Assembly (NCBI GenBank): GCA_029781865.1
Contig: JAKOVW010000079.1
Coordinates: 62,001-126,000, forward strand
Length of the DNA stretch: 64,000 nucleotides
DNA from: Bacteroidota bacterium
Lineage (GTDB): Bacteria; Bacteroidota; Bacteroidia; Chitinophagales; Saprospiraceae
Direction: 5' to 3'
Below, one piece after another: positions 44,608 to 52,995 of the stretch. Under the pieces are notes generated by a model, which was given only the letters and a program-made list of their open reading frames with translations, was not told the origin of the DNA and did not search any database. Position numbers and translations under genes: made by a program. Within the stretch, counting starts at the first letter, position 1. Each line of letters begins with the position of its first letter.

Positions 44608-44615
44608 CAAAGATA
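44608..44615 (-). promoter_or_regulatory. -7 box of the rimO operon
   Basis: TATCTTTG on the minus strand, exact consensus; it sits inside the longest rimO frame and so argues for the shorter start. Confidence 0.5.
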
Positions 44616-44645
44616 ACAATATAAGAAGAGTATTGTTAGTGTGTT

Positions 44646-45314
44646 ATGATGCGGAAATTGGTATTCATCCTTTTGTTGATTGGCTGGTTGAAAGCCGCTA
44701 ATGCTCAGTTTGGAATTCAAGTGAGTACAGGAATCAATTATTTTCAGGATTCAAAGAAAGAAGCTGCAGTAAGCCCTTCAAATTCCCTGCATTATTCAAT
44801 AGGCCCGTCGTATTGGTTCCGCTTAAAAAATCTCAGAGTAGAATTTAATCCTGCTCTAGTGTTTGATTATAATCATTCTGAATATCTTAAAAACGATTTT
44901 GGGTTCAATACTTTGGATGAATATAATTTTGCGCTCAATTTTCCCATTCTTATATATCCCTTGGACTTTGGAAATGATTGTCATTGTCCTACATTCAACA
45001 AAAGTGGACAATTCTTTGAAAAAGGGTTTTATTTTCTGTTATATCCTTCTTTACCCTATTCTTCCAAAAAGGTAACTATAGGGGACTCTTCATTTAATAA
45101 ATCGTTTACCGGATTCCAATTGGGCATCGGTGCCGGAATTGATATTGGATTAAATAAAAACTGGACGATTAGTCCGGGTTTGATGGTTTCTAAATTTTTC
45201 AAGGATACTTATGCTTTAGACTCAGGAACCAAAACCCTTGTTGAAGATTCGGATAACCGGTATCGAATTGATTTGTTGATCCGGCTTATTTGGTTTGAGA
45301 AAAGTAAAAGATAA
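44646..45314 (+). CDS. PorT-family outer-membrane beta-barrel protein
   Basis: A 222-residue exported protein with signal 1-20 (cut after ANAQ). The mature part is all amphipathic strands with glycine turns: GIQVSTGINYF, YSIGPSYWFRLKNLRVEFNPALVFDY, GFQLGIGAGIDIGLNKNWTISPGLMVSKF, ending DLLIRLIWFEK. The pattern fits small PorT/OmpW-like barrels of Bacteroidota. The gene is divergent from rimO, with only 56 bases between the starts, so their promoters overlap. Specific function unknown. Confidence 0.75.
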   Translation: MMRKLVFILLLIGWLKAANAQFGIQVSTGINYFQDSKKEAAVSPSNSLHYSIGPSYWFRLKNLRVEFNPALVFDYNHSEYLKNDFGFNTLDEYNFALNFPILIYPLDFGNDCHCPTFNKSGQFFEKGFYFLLYPSLPYSSKKVTIGDSSFNKSFTGFQLGIGAGIDIGLNKNWTISPGLMVSKFFKDTYALDSGTKTLVEDSDNRYRIDLLIRLIWFEKSKR

Positions 45315-45431
45315 ATGCAGCTTAGCTAAGACTGGTAAATTGTGTTTTTGGGCTAATTAGTTTGAAAATTCAACAAAATTAATTACCTGTACTTCCCGGA
45401 GATTGGTTTTTATTCAGAACTTCGATGAATC

Positions 45432-46703
45432 ATGGAAGACAACTTTGATAACATTGTAATCTGGAATGCATCGAAGAAAGTTGCATTCCGCTTCTTTTTT
45501 CTTTTTTTCATATTGTTTATAATCTTTAATAACAACGATGCTTTTCCATTCTGGAAAATACTTGATGTTGATCCTGAAGCTCCATTGCATATTTGGATTC
45601 CCTGGATTGGGAAAAATATTCTTCACCTTGCCAATGATATTACTGTTTTTACAAATGGAAGCGGCGATACAACCTTTCATTACATATCATTACTGTTTGT
45701 TTTTGTATCAGCTGTACTGGGTTGCATAATATGGTCTGTTTTTGACGGTACACGAAGCAACTACAAAGTGCTTTATTACTGGCTTACAGTTGTATTGCGA
45801 TATTATATTGCATTTATGCTATTTAATTATGGTCTTTATAAGATATTCAAATTGCAATTCGGGTCACCTGATTTGTATACACTTACAACCACATATGATG
45901 AATCCACCCCTATGAAATTCGCCTGGACTTTTCTTGGTATTTCATTTGGATATAATATCTTCATGGGAATCGCAGAATTGTTATCAATCCTTCTTTTGTT
46001 CCGGCGAACCATGACGGCTGGTGCATTAATTACATTAATGACTGCATTGAACATAATGGTTATCAACTATTGTTATGATATACCTGTAAAAATTCTTTCT
46101 ACGACTTTGGTTATCATGACTTTATTTCTATTGATGCATGATGCGCAAAGATTATTTTGTTTTTTTTTCAATGGAGAATATGTTGATCTTCCGGTCATTA
46201 AAGCACCTGAAATAAAAAACAGGATACTTCAAGCAACTAAGACATCCATTAAGTTTTTTGGAATAGGATATGTGTTTATATCTGAAATAATATTTATGTG
46301 GCCCTATAAATGGCCTGATTATAAAATTACAGGCCCATCAGAACTCTACGGTGTTTATGATGTCGCCAGTTTTAGAATCGGCACAGATTCATTACTAATT
46401 GCAAATACTCCAAATATTGAATGGAAAAGGCTTATTGTGGATCGGAATGATAATGCTGAAGTCATTTTTATGAATGACAGTATTCAATTTTACCGGACTG
46501 TATTGGATACATCGATCAAACGGTTTCATCTAACCTTGCCTATGGATGCAAATTCACAATATTCATTCCGGTATGATAATACAAACAAAGATCAACTGAT
46601 TCTGTCTGGCGTAGTTTATGTAGTGTTAAATAAGAAAAAAGTACAAAACAGACTAATGGGCAGAGGGTTTCATTGGATAAATGAATATCCATTTAACAAA
46701 TAA
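45432..46703 (+). CDS. Multi-spanning membrane protein (DoxX-like N-terminal part)
   Basis: A 423-residue protein with about seven membrane helices in the first 290 residues (for example 18-34, 78-98, 110-130, 150-168, 185-205, 220-238, 270-288). A soluble C-terminal domain of about 130 residues is likely extracytoplasmic, with a beta-rich pattern. Segments such as YIAFMLFNYGLYKIFKLQF and AELLSILLLFRRTMTAGALI resemble DoxX/SURF4-type proteins. I cannot name a function. It is a single gene convergent with the TrmH-type gene. Confidence 0.7.
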   Translation: MEDNFDNIVIWNASKKVAFRFFFLFFILFIIFNNNDAFPFWKILDVDPEAPLHIWIPWIGKNILHLANDITVFTNGSGDTTFHYISLLFVFVSAVLGCIIWSVFDGTRSNYKVLYYWLTVVLRYYIAFMLFNYGLYKIFKLQFGSPDLYTLTTTYDESTPMKFAWTFLGISFGYNIFMGIAELLSILLLFRRTMTAGALITLMTALNIMVINYCYDIPVKILSTTLVIMTLFLLMHDAQRLFCFFFNGEYVDLPVIKAPEIKNRILQATKTSIKFFGIGYVFISEIIFMWPYKWPDYKITGPSELYGVYDVASFRIGTDSLLIANTPNIEWKRLIVDRNDNAEVIFMNDSIQFYRTVLDTSIKRFHLTLPMDANSQYSFRYDNTNKDQLILSGVVYVVLNKKKVQNRLMGRGFHWINEYPFNK

Positions 46704-46707
46704 ACTT

Positions 46708-47247
46708 CTATTTATCGTTGTTTATCCATTCTTTCGCAAAATGCCAGGCAACTATACCTGCTGCCACACTGACATTCAGGCTATGCTTAGTGCCGGATTG
46801 AGGAATCTCCAGACTCAAATCACAGATGTCCAAAACATCCTGACCGATGCCATTAATTTCATGACCCAGAATTAAAATATACTTTCCTTTTCTATCTACA
46901 TCAAATTGGTTAAGTAAAATGCTTTTATCAGTTTGCTCAATTGCAATCAATTGATATCCTTGAGATTTATAGTTGTTTAATTCGGTGACGATATGATCGG
47001 ATTGAAGCCAATTTACAGTTCGGGTTGCACCTAAAGCTGATTTTTCGATTTCCGGGTGCGGTGGCTTTACACAATAAGGCCCAAGTATAATACCTTCCAT
47101 GGCAAATGCATCTGCTATTCTAAATAAGGAGCCTATATTATGACCGGATCGAATCTGGTCAGCACAAAATAATACAGGTATTTTAATTCTATTCTGAAAT
47201 TCTTCAGCACTGATTCTTTGAAGTTCCTTTAAGGATAATTTTTTCAC
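46708..47247 (-). CDS. TrmH/SpoU-family RNA methyltransferase
   Basis: A 179-residue single-domain SPOUT methyltransferase. Motif 1 is NIGSLFRIADAFAMEGIILGP, motif 2 is ILILGHEINGIGQDVLDICD, and motif 3 is LEIPQSGTKHSLNVSVAAGIVAWHF with the knot-forming LNVSVAAG. It methylates 2'-O of tRNA or rRNA. The short length without an N-terminal RNA-binding domain resembles TrmL/TrmH-like proteins, and the exact target is unknown. It starts with GTG 47247. It is convergent with the membrane protein gene, just 4 bases apart. Confidence 0.88.
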   Translation of the reverse strand: MKKLSLKELQRISAEEFQNRIKIPVLFCADQIRSGHNIGSLFRIADAFAMEGIILGPYCVKPPHPEIEKSALGATRTVNWLQSDHIVTELNNYKSQGYQLIAIEQTDKSILLNQFDVDRKGKYILILGHEINGIGQDVLDICDLSLEIPQSGTKHSLNVSVAAGIVAWHFAKEWINNDK

Positions 47248-47336
47248 TGCTTTAAATAAGTTGAAAATGGTGAGTGCATTCCAATCTTTATAACAACTGC
47301 ATATAGGCTGAAATCAAACAATAATATCCTAATAAA

Positions 47337-48947
47337 TTACTTGCTTGTTTTCTGCTGGATACATGCTTTTATAAAATGAACAAACAAAGGATGAGGATTT
47401 TCAACTGTACTTTTAAGTTCCGGATGAAATTGCACTCCAACAAACCATGGATGATTTTTTAACTCGACGATTTCAACCAATTGCTGTTCCGGATTAATTC
47501 CGGTTGCTATTAAACCTTGCTCCTGAATGAGATCCAGGTAATTATTGTTAAATTCATAGCGATGTCGGTGTCTTTCCGAAATGATATCTGATTTATAACA
47601 TTTTTTTACGATTGATTTATCTTTCAATTCGCAACGGTAGGCACCAAGTCTCATGGTTCCCCCCTTGTTCTTAATCTTCTTTTGCTCAGCCATCATGTCG
47701 ATGACCGGATTTTTGGTGTTTGGATTAACTTCCGTGGAAGAAGCGTCTTTCATCTTTAATACATTTCTGCAGAATTCGACAACAGCGCATTGCATTCCAA
47801 GGCAAATACCAAAAAACGGAAGCTTTTTTTCTCTGGCGAATTGTATGGATCTTATTTTACCCTCAATGCCTCGCTCTCCAAATCCAGGTGCAACCAATAT
47901 GCCATCAAGCTCCTTCAGCTGTTTTTTGATATCTGCTTCATCTTCCAGATGTTCAGAATGAATGGCCACCACTTCTACTTTACATTCGTTAGCCGCTCCG
48001 GCATGTACAAATGCTTCATGAATTGACTTGTATGCATCAGGGAGTTCGTTGTATTTGCCAATTAAACCAATACGGACTTCCTCACTCGGATTTTTTAAAT
48101 GCCCCAGAAACTTCTTCCAGTTTTTCAAATCTGGTTCATTTCTGGACTGCAATCCAAGTTTTTCCAGTACCCTGAGATCCAGCCGCTCCTTTAGCATCAG
48201 AAGTGGCACATCATAAATGGTATCGGCATCTATAGCTTCAATTACATTCTCTGTCTTGAGATTGCAGAATAAGGCCAATTTGGCTCTGATATCATCTGTA
48301 ACAGGTTTTTCTGTCCGGCAAACTAATATATCCGGTTGAATACCGGCTTCAAGTAGCTCTTTTACGGAATGCTGGGTAGGTTTCGTTTTCAATTCCTGGG
48401 CTGCAGAAAGGAAAGGTAACAAAGTTAAATGCACAGTAACCACATTTTCCGGCCCTCTGTCCATTCTGAATTGCCTCAGGGCTTCCAGATAAGGTAAAGA
48501 TTCAATATCGCCAACTGTGCCTCCCAATTCGGTAATGATGATCTCAAAGCCAAATTCGCCTAATAAGGTAATTCTGCGTTTAATTTCATCAGTTATATGA
48601 GGAATGACCTGTACCGTTTTACCCAAGTAATCTCCGGCACGTTCTTTATTGATCACTGTTTGATAGATCAGACCGGTTGTGATATTATTGGCCTGTGAAG
48701 TCGGCTTATTGAGAAATCGCTCGTAATGACCCAGATCGAGATCCGTTTCGGCACCGTCATCTGTCACATAACATTCTCCGTGTTCATAAGGATTTAAAGT
48801 ACCCGGATCGACATTAATGTAGGGATCAAATTTTTGAATAGTCACGTTGAATCCTCTGGCCTGGAGCAATTTGGCAAGAGATGCGGATATGATACCTTTA
48901 CCTAAGGAAGAAGTGACCCCACCCGTAACAAATATGTACTTGGTCAT
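47337..48947 (-). CDS. pyrG: CTP synthase
   Basis: Amidates UTP to CTP with glutamine; 536 residues from ATG 48947. The synthase domain begins [27 protein letters not shown] and contains [29 protein letters not shown]. The C-terminal class I glutamine amidotransferase domain has [12 protein letters not shown] with the nucleophilic Cys, and FHPELKS with His and Glu of the triad. The longer in-frame start at 48983 is rejected, because an exact TACCTTTG -7 box covers 48981-48988; the transcript would begin after it. Confidence 0.97.
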   Translation of the reverse strand: MTKYIFVTGGVTSSLGKGIISASLAKLLQARGFNVTIQKFDPYINVDPGTLNPYEHGECYVTDDGAETDLDLGHYERFLNKPTSQANNITTGLIYQTVINKERAGDYLGKTVQVIPHITDEIKRRITLLGEFGFEIIITELGGTVGDIESLPYLEALRQFRMDRGPENVVTVHLTLLPFLSAAQELKTKPTQHSVKELLEAGIQPDILVCRTEKPVTDDIRAKLALFCNLKTENVIEAIDADTIYDVPLLMLKERLDLRVLEKLGLQSRNEPDLKNWKKFLGHLKNPSEEVRIGLIGKYNELPDAYKSIHEAFVHAGAANECKVEVVAIHSEHLEDEADIKKQLKELDGILVAPGFGERGIEGKIRSIQFAREKKLPFFGICLGMQCAVVEFCRNVLKMKDASSTEVNPNTKNPVIDMMAEQKKIKNKGGTMRLGAYRCELKDKSIVKKCYKSDIISERHRHRYEFNNNYLDLIQEQGLIATGINPEQQLVEIVELKNHPWFVGVQFHPELKSTVENPHPLFVHFIKACIQQKTSK

Positions 48948-48980
48948 GATTGTAGAATTGGTTTTCTTTGTTACGGGATA

Positions 48981-48988
48981 CAAAGGTA
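48981..48988 (-). promoter_or_regulatory. -7 box of pyrG
   Basis: TACCTTTG on the minus strand, exact consensus, giving a leader of about 26 bases to ATG 48947. Confidence 0.5.
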
Positions 48989-49090
48989 GTGTATTTTTGA
49001 ATATTCCTCAATCAGCATGCACTTAAAATATCCAATCGATTAATTGTGACTTCTCTTTTTACAGGATATTTTGAAAAATGATCGTTTACC

Positions 49091-49846
49091 ATGTTTAATT
49101 ATCACACCAGCGAAATTTATGTGTATCCTGTCAAATCAGTAGGTGCAGTCAAAATGAATTCAATCGATGTGTATGAAAGAGGTTTGCGTTTTGACAGACA
49201 CTGGATGATCATTCGAACCGATGGAACAATGATTTCTCAGCGGGAATTTCCTCAGTTAAACAAAATACAATGTGAAGATATGGGTGATTCATTCCGGTTT
49301 TACGTCGCGGATTCATCCTATCCGGAAATTAAAGTTGATAAATCGGACGAATTGCAGAACGAAATTGTGGTAGATCTTTGGGGTGCACAGTTTAATGCAT
49401 TTAGAACACAAAACAGATTCGCAGAATGGTTCTCTGATTATTTATCAGAAAAAACCTACGTCGTTGTAAATCCGGATCGGATCAAACAATTAGCTACTAT
49501 TTCAAAACCTTCGTACCTGAATTTTCAGGATGGAGGACCTGTCCACCTGGTTAACCTGAGCTCTGTGCATGATCTATCTGAACAAAGTCAATCATCAATA
49601 CATCCCATGCAATTCAGGGCAAATATCTATATCGATTTTAAAACTCCGTATTTCGAAGACCATCTGGAAAAATTGATCATTAATGATATTGCATTCAAAG
49701 TAGTCAAGCCATGTGAGCGTTGTATAATGATCAATTTGCCTCCTATAACAGATCAATTTTCAAAAGAACCCCTGTTGAGTTTATCCAAATTCAGAAAACA
49801 AGAACATAAAGTACAATTTGGACTTTACCTGGCTATTGATTCCTGA
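49091..49846 (+). CDS. MOSC domain protein (molybdenum cofactor sulfurase C-terminal-like)
   Basis: A 251-residue cytoplasmic protein. The N-terminal beta-barrel (SEIYVYPVKSVGAVKMNSIDVYERGLRFDRHWMII) and the C-terminal MOSC domain with VVKPCERCIMINLPP contain the Cys that coordinates the Mo in mARC/YcbX-type enzymes. It lacks the C-terminal ferredoxin domain seen in YcbX, so an external electron donor would be needed. A likely role is reduction of N-hydroxylated compounds or handling Moco; the sequence cannot decide. Single gene, divergent from pyrG. Confidence 0.88.
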   Translation: MFNYHTSEIYVYPVKSVGAVKMNSIDVYERGLRFDRHWMIIRTDGTMISQREFPQLNKIQCEDMGDSFRFYVADSSYPEIKVDKSDELQNEIVVDLWGAQFNAFRTQNRFAEWFSDYLSEKTYVVVNPDRIKQLATISKPSYLNFQDGGPVHLVNLSSVHDLSEQSQSSIHPMQFRANIYIDFKTPYFEDHLEKLIINDIAFKVVKPCERCIMINLPPITDQFSKEPLLSLSKFRKQEHKVQFGLYLAIDS

Positions 49847-49856
49847 TCAGTTGAAT

Positions 49857-52800
49857 TTATTCTGATAATTTAAGAAGTGAATGGGATTTCACGATTCCAT
49901 TGGAAGTATAGGTTTTCAAAATATAAGGTCCATGCGCTAATTGTTCCGTTTTTATATCCACAAACTCTGTATTCATTTTTCCTTCCATCAGCTTGATGCC
50001 ATAAATATTAAACAATTGATAATGCAAACCATCAGTATGGTCCTTGTTATAGATCGTGAATGATTGATTAAACGGGTTTGGATAAATTTCAATAGTATGA
50101 TTGGAAATATCCTTTGAGCTGACTGGTATTGCATGTATGCTTACATTATCCATGAGTACATAGTCTTTATTAAGATCAATTCCGGTACCGGAACTGTCGA
50201 GCTTTCCTTCAAGGCTGAGGTTGGTAATTTCTATACTTACGGGTCCGCCGGTTAATGGAATTTCCTGTTCGAAATAGCGCAGGATCGCTTCTTTGGTTGC
50301 GTCCTGCAGATAGGTTGCAGTACCGATATTTCCTCCCCTGTCGTTGCGGTAAACGATACGGGTGCCGGCAGCATAATTCGAATTAGTTAAAAGGGAATCG
50401 TAATTTGTATCTCCTATTTTTTGTATATAATCAAATGACAAATATGCCTTCGCCAGATCCTTCGTGTCAATACACAGATATGTTGTACTTGTAAATTTGG
50501 CATTTCCATTCATAAATCCTGCAAAACTGGAGCTTCCAACGGGAATAAATTTATTGTTGGCATCATAAATCACACCGCCGGAAAATACCATAGCAGGTGA
50601 ATTGGTAATATTGGTTTGAATTGCAGTTGTCTGAAATGAATCAATGCGTTGAGCCATTAAAGTTGAGTCAAATTGATTGTTATCAAAGGTTTCCAGATAA
50701 CCCAGTTGAGAATTGTTCAGGTAAACAGCATTGAAACTCGCATTATTATTATTCAAAACAGTATCTGATGCATAAAGCAATGTAGCCTGGAATCTCTTGT
50801 ATCCGGCGAATATCCGATCAATGGCAAAATTGGTAGAGCGGTAATTTCCGTTAGGATAGAGTGTTGTCAGCGTTTTAAGTTTCTTGTTAATTGTTTGATT
50901 GTCGAATTTCAATATCAAATCCAATTCGGTACCTGCGGGTACAGGAGAACAGCCACTGTAACTCGCCTGGATCTGACCCTGCAGATTATTGTTTTCGCAT
51001 GGAGAACCGGAAATATTAACCTGGCTGACCCTGAAATCATTGTCATTGTTATTATTTTTTGTAATCGAAATGGTGAAGCGATTATTAGAAGTGTCTGCAT
51101 CAGTGCTCAAACTGGCTTCAACATTTACCAGAGTTGCCGTTTTGTCAATTTTTGCCGGATTCGTAAATTTATAAACAATGGATTGACCTGCCAATAAATC
51201 ATTATCAAGAATAAGATGTTCGATAATTTTATTTTTTTGCACTACTGAAATCGTCAGGGTAATATCGGATCCTTTTGGTATGGGCTGATCACAGCTTTGA
51301 TTGACTAATCTTATTTCAACCGGATACAATCCTTCTTTGCATGCAATCTGAGGAATTTTATTATTGACCAACAGTAAATCACCTTCAGAAACACCATTTC
51401 CTATTCCAACAGCTTTCCATGCTTCAGCAATATTCCGGTATTCATCGGAACATTTGCCATAAATATTTTCAGTGACCTGGAGGCTGGCTTCTTTTGCGTC
51501 ATAATAATAGGATGTTGAGGTAAGATAATTTTTCATCATTTGATAAACGATATCAATAGTTTTATCAAATCCCATGGCTTGTACCTGGAAAGATTTACCT
51601 GCTTCATTTGTTCCGCTTTGCCCTGTAACCAGTAAATAAAACCAGTAATTTAAAACCCCGCTGTTGGTGTGCACACCTCCATTGTCTGAGGAACCGGTTA
51701 CCCAAAACTTGCCTTTGTAATTCTTTGGATTTTTATAATAATTAGGATTGGCCATATCGCGGAAAGCACTATCCGGTTTGAAGAAAAATTTCGAACCAAT
51801 CAGCCAGTTATAGTGTGATGAATCATTTTTGAATTCAATTGTTTTTCCAAAAATATCACTAAGCGCTTCATTCAGTGCTCCGGCTTCAAATAAATATTCA
51901 AGGCCACAGGTATGTTCTGTTACGCCATGAGTCATTTCATGTCCTACGACATCTAAGGAAGTCAGAGGACCTGTATCTTTATTATCTCCAATTCCAAAAT
52001 TTGTAGATTGCGTTCCCGTTTCCCAGAAGGCGTTGACATACACAGTTGTATCTATTACTTTGCAAATTATTCGTCCGTTGTTTCCGTCGATTCCATCTCT
52101 GTTGAACGTTTTCTTATAAAAATCATAAACGCATTTGGCACCATAATGCACATCCAAAGCGCCAACCTTTTGAATAAAAGTGCCGCCTTCCCAAATATTA
52201 TCGTCATCTGTGTAGGAATCTCCTGTAGAAGATTGAGTAGTAATTCCATTTCCCCTGGTTGCATCGTGCAACAGATAGGTGCCATTATTGGACTCAGTTT
52301 CTATATTTTGGGTGCCCGTGTAAAGCGTTTGAGCCGTACCCGGATTTCCGAAACAAGTCATTAATACATTATATGAATTAATTAACTCTCCTGTCTGAGC
52401 ATTGATAAAATATCTGACTTTTTGAATTGGATCCAGGCTAAATAATTCAACTTTATAAGCAAGAACATAGTTTCCACTATTGTTAGGATATGCGGAGTCC
52501 AGTATGATTAATTCGGCTTTAGGTTGTAGAGCGGGATTCGCATCCCAGATGTATTTTTTGCCATGATCTAAGCTCTTAGCTACTTCAATAGCTTTGGATT
52601 CATTAAATTCAGCGTTTGTATCCAATTCAACATTTCGCTCAATACGTCCATTGCCTGAAACAATTTGACCGTTTTGTTGGTGCAAAATATACTCTGCTCC
52701 AAGAATTTTCAAACCCTTATAAAATTGCTGATACTTATAGTGGCTCCATTCATTGGATTGTTTTTCCGTGCGCAATAATTTCATTTCGGAGTTTTCAGAA

Positions 52801-52985
52801 ATTCCAAATTGCAATCTGTATTCTTCAAAGAAAGTGTTGACGTCCGAATGCATGGTTGATGGAATTCTAATCCATTCCTGCCCGGTCTCTTTGTTTTGAT
52901 TTAAAGCGAGAATATGAACCGTATTTTGACTGACCGCTGATAAATAATATGTAAGGGAAATTAGGAAAATGTAAAATTTAATCAT
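49857..52985 (-). CDS. Secreted M4 (thermolysin-type) metallopeptidase with T9SS sorting domain
   Basis: A 1042-residue secreted zinc protease. Signal 1-20, then an FTP/PepSY-type propeptide (about 30-205). The M4 catalytic domain has HEMTH at 349-353, the third zinc ligand Glu373 in ALNEALSD, and GGVHTNSGVLNYWFY with the transition-state His. A CARDB-like domain (about 560-655) and a jelly-roll-like region (about 750-950) follow. The T9SS type A domain is at the end (from IEIYPNPFNQSFTIYN). It is the last of four genes with gaps of 10-17 bases (DUF1800, DUF1501, SprB-like, M4), so it is probably made together with that surface set. Autoprocessing of the propeptide is expected. Confidence 0.94.
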   Translation of the reverse strand: MIKFYIFLISLTYYLSAVSQNTVHILALNQNKETGQEWIRIPSTMHSDVNTFFEEYRLQFGISENSEMKLLRTEKQSNEWSHYKYQQFYKGLKILGAEYILHQQNGQIVSGNGRIERNVELDTNAEFNESKAIEVAKSLDHGKKYIWDANPALQPKAELIILDSAYPNNSGNYVLAYKVELFSLDPIQKVRYFINAQTGELINSYNVLMTCFGNPGTAQTLYTGTQNIETESNNGTYLLHDATRGNGITTQSSTGDSYTDDDNIWEGGTFIQKVGALDVHYGAKCVYDFYKKTFNRDGIDGNNGRIICKVIDTTVYVNAFWETGTQSTNFGIGDNKDTGPLTSLDVVGHEMTHGVTEHTCGLEYLFEAGALNEALSDIFGKTIEFKNDSSHYNWLIGSKFFFKPDSAFRDMANPNYYKNPKNYKGKFWVTGSSDNGGVHTNSGVLNYWFYLLVTGQSGTNEAGKSFQVQAMGFDKTIDIVYQMMKNYLTSTSYYYDAKEASLQVTENIYGKCSDEYRNIAEAWKAVGIGNGVSEGDLLLVNNKIPQIACKEGLYPVEIRLVNQSCDQPIPKGSDITLTISVVQKNKIIEHLILDNDLLAGQSIVYKFTNPAKIDKTATLVNVEASLSTDADTSNNRFTISITKNNNNDNDFRVSQVNISGSPCENNNLQGQIQASYSGCSPVPAGTELDLILKFDNQTINKKLKTLTTLYPNGNYRSTNFAIDRIFAGYKRFQATLLYASDTVLNNNNASFNAVYLNNSQLGYLETFDNNQFDSTLMAQRIDSFQTTAIQTNITNSPAMVFSGGVIYDANNKFIPVGSSSFAGFMNGNAKFTSTTYLCIDTKDLAKAYLSFDYIQKIGDTNYDSLLTNSNYAAGTRIVYRNDRGGNIGTATYLQDATKEAILRYFEQEIPLTGGPVSIEITNLSLEGKLDSSGTGIDLNKDYVLMDNVSIHAIPVSSKDISNHTIEIYPNPFNQSFTIYNKDHTDGLHYQLFNIYGIKLMEGKMNTEFVDIKTEQLAHGPYILKTYTSNGIVKSHSLLKLSE

Positions 52986-52995
52986 TGTTTAAGTT

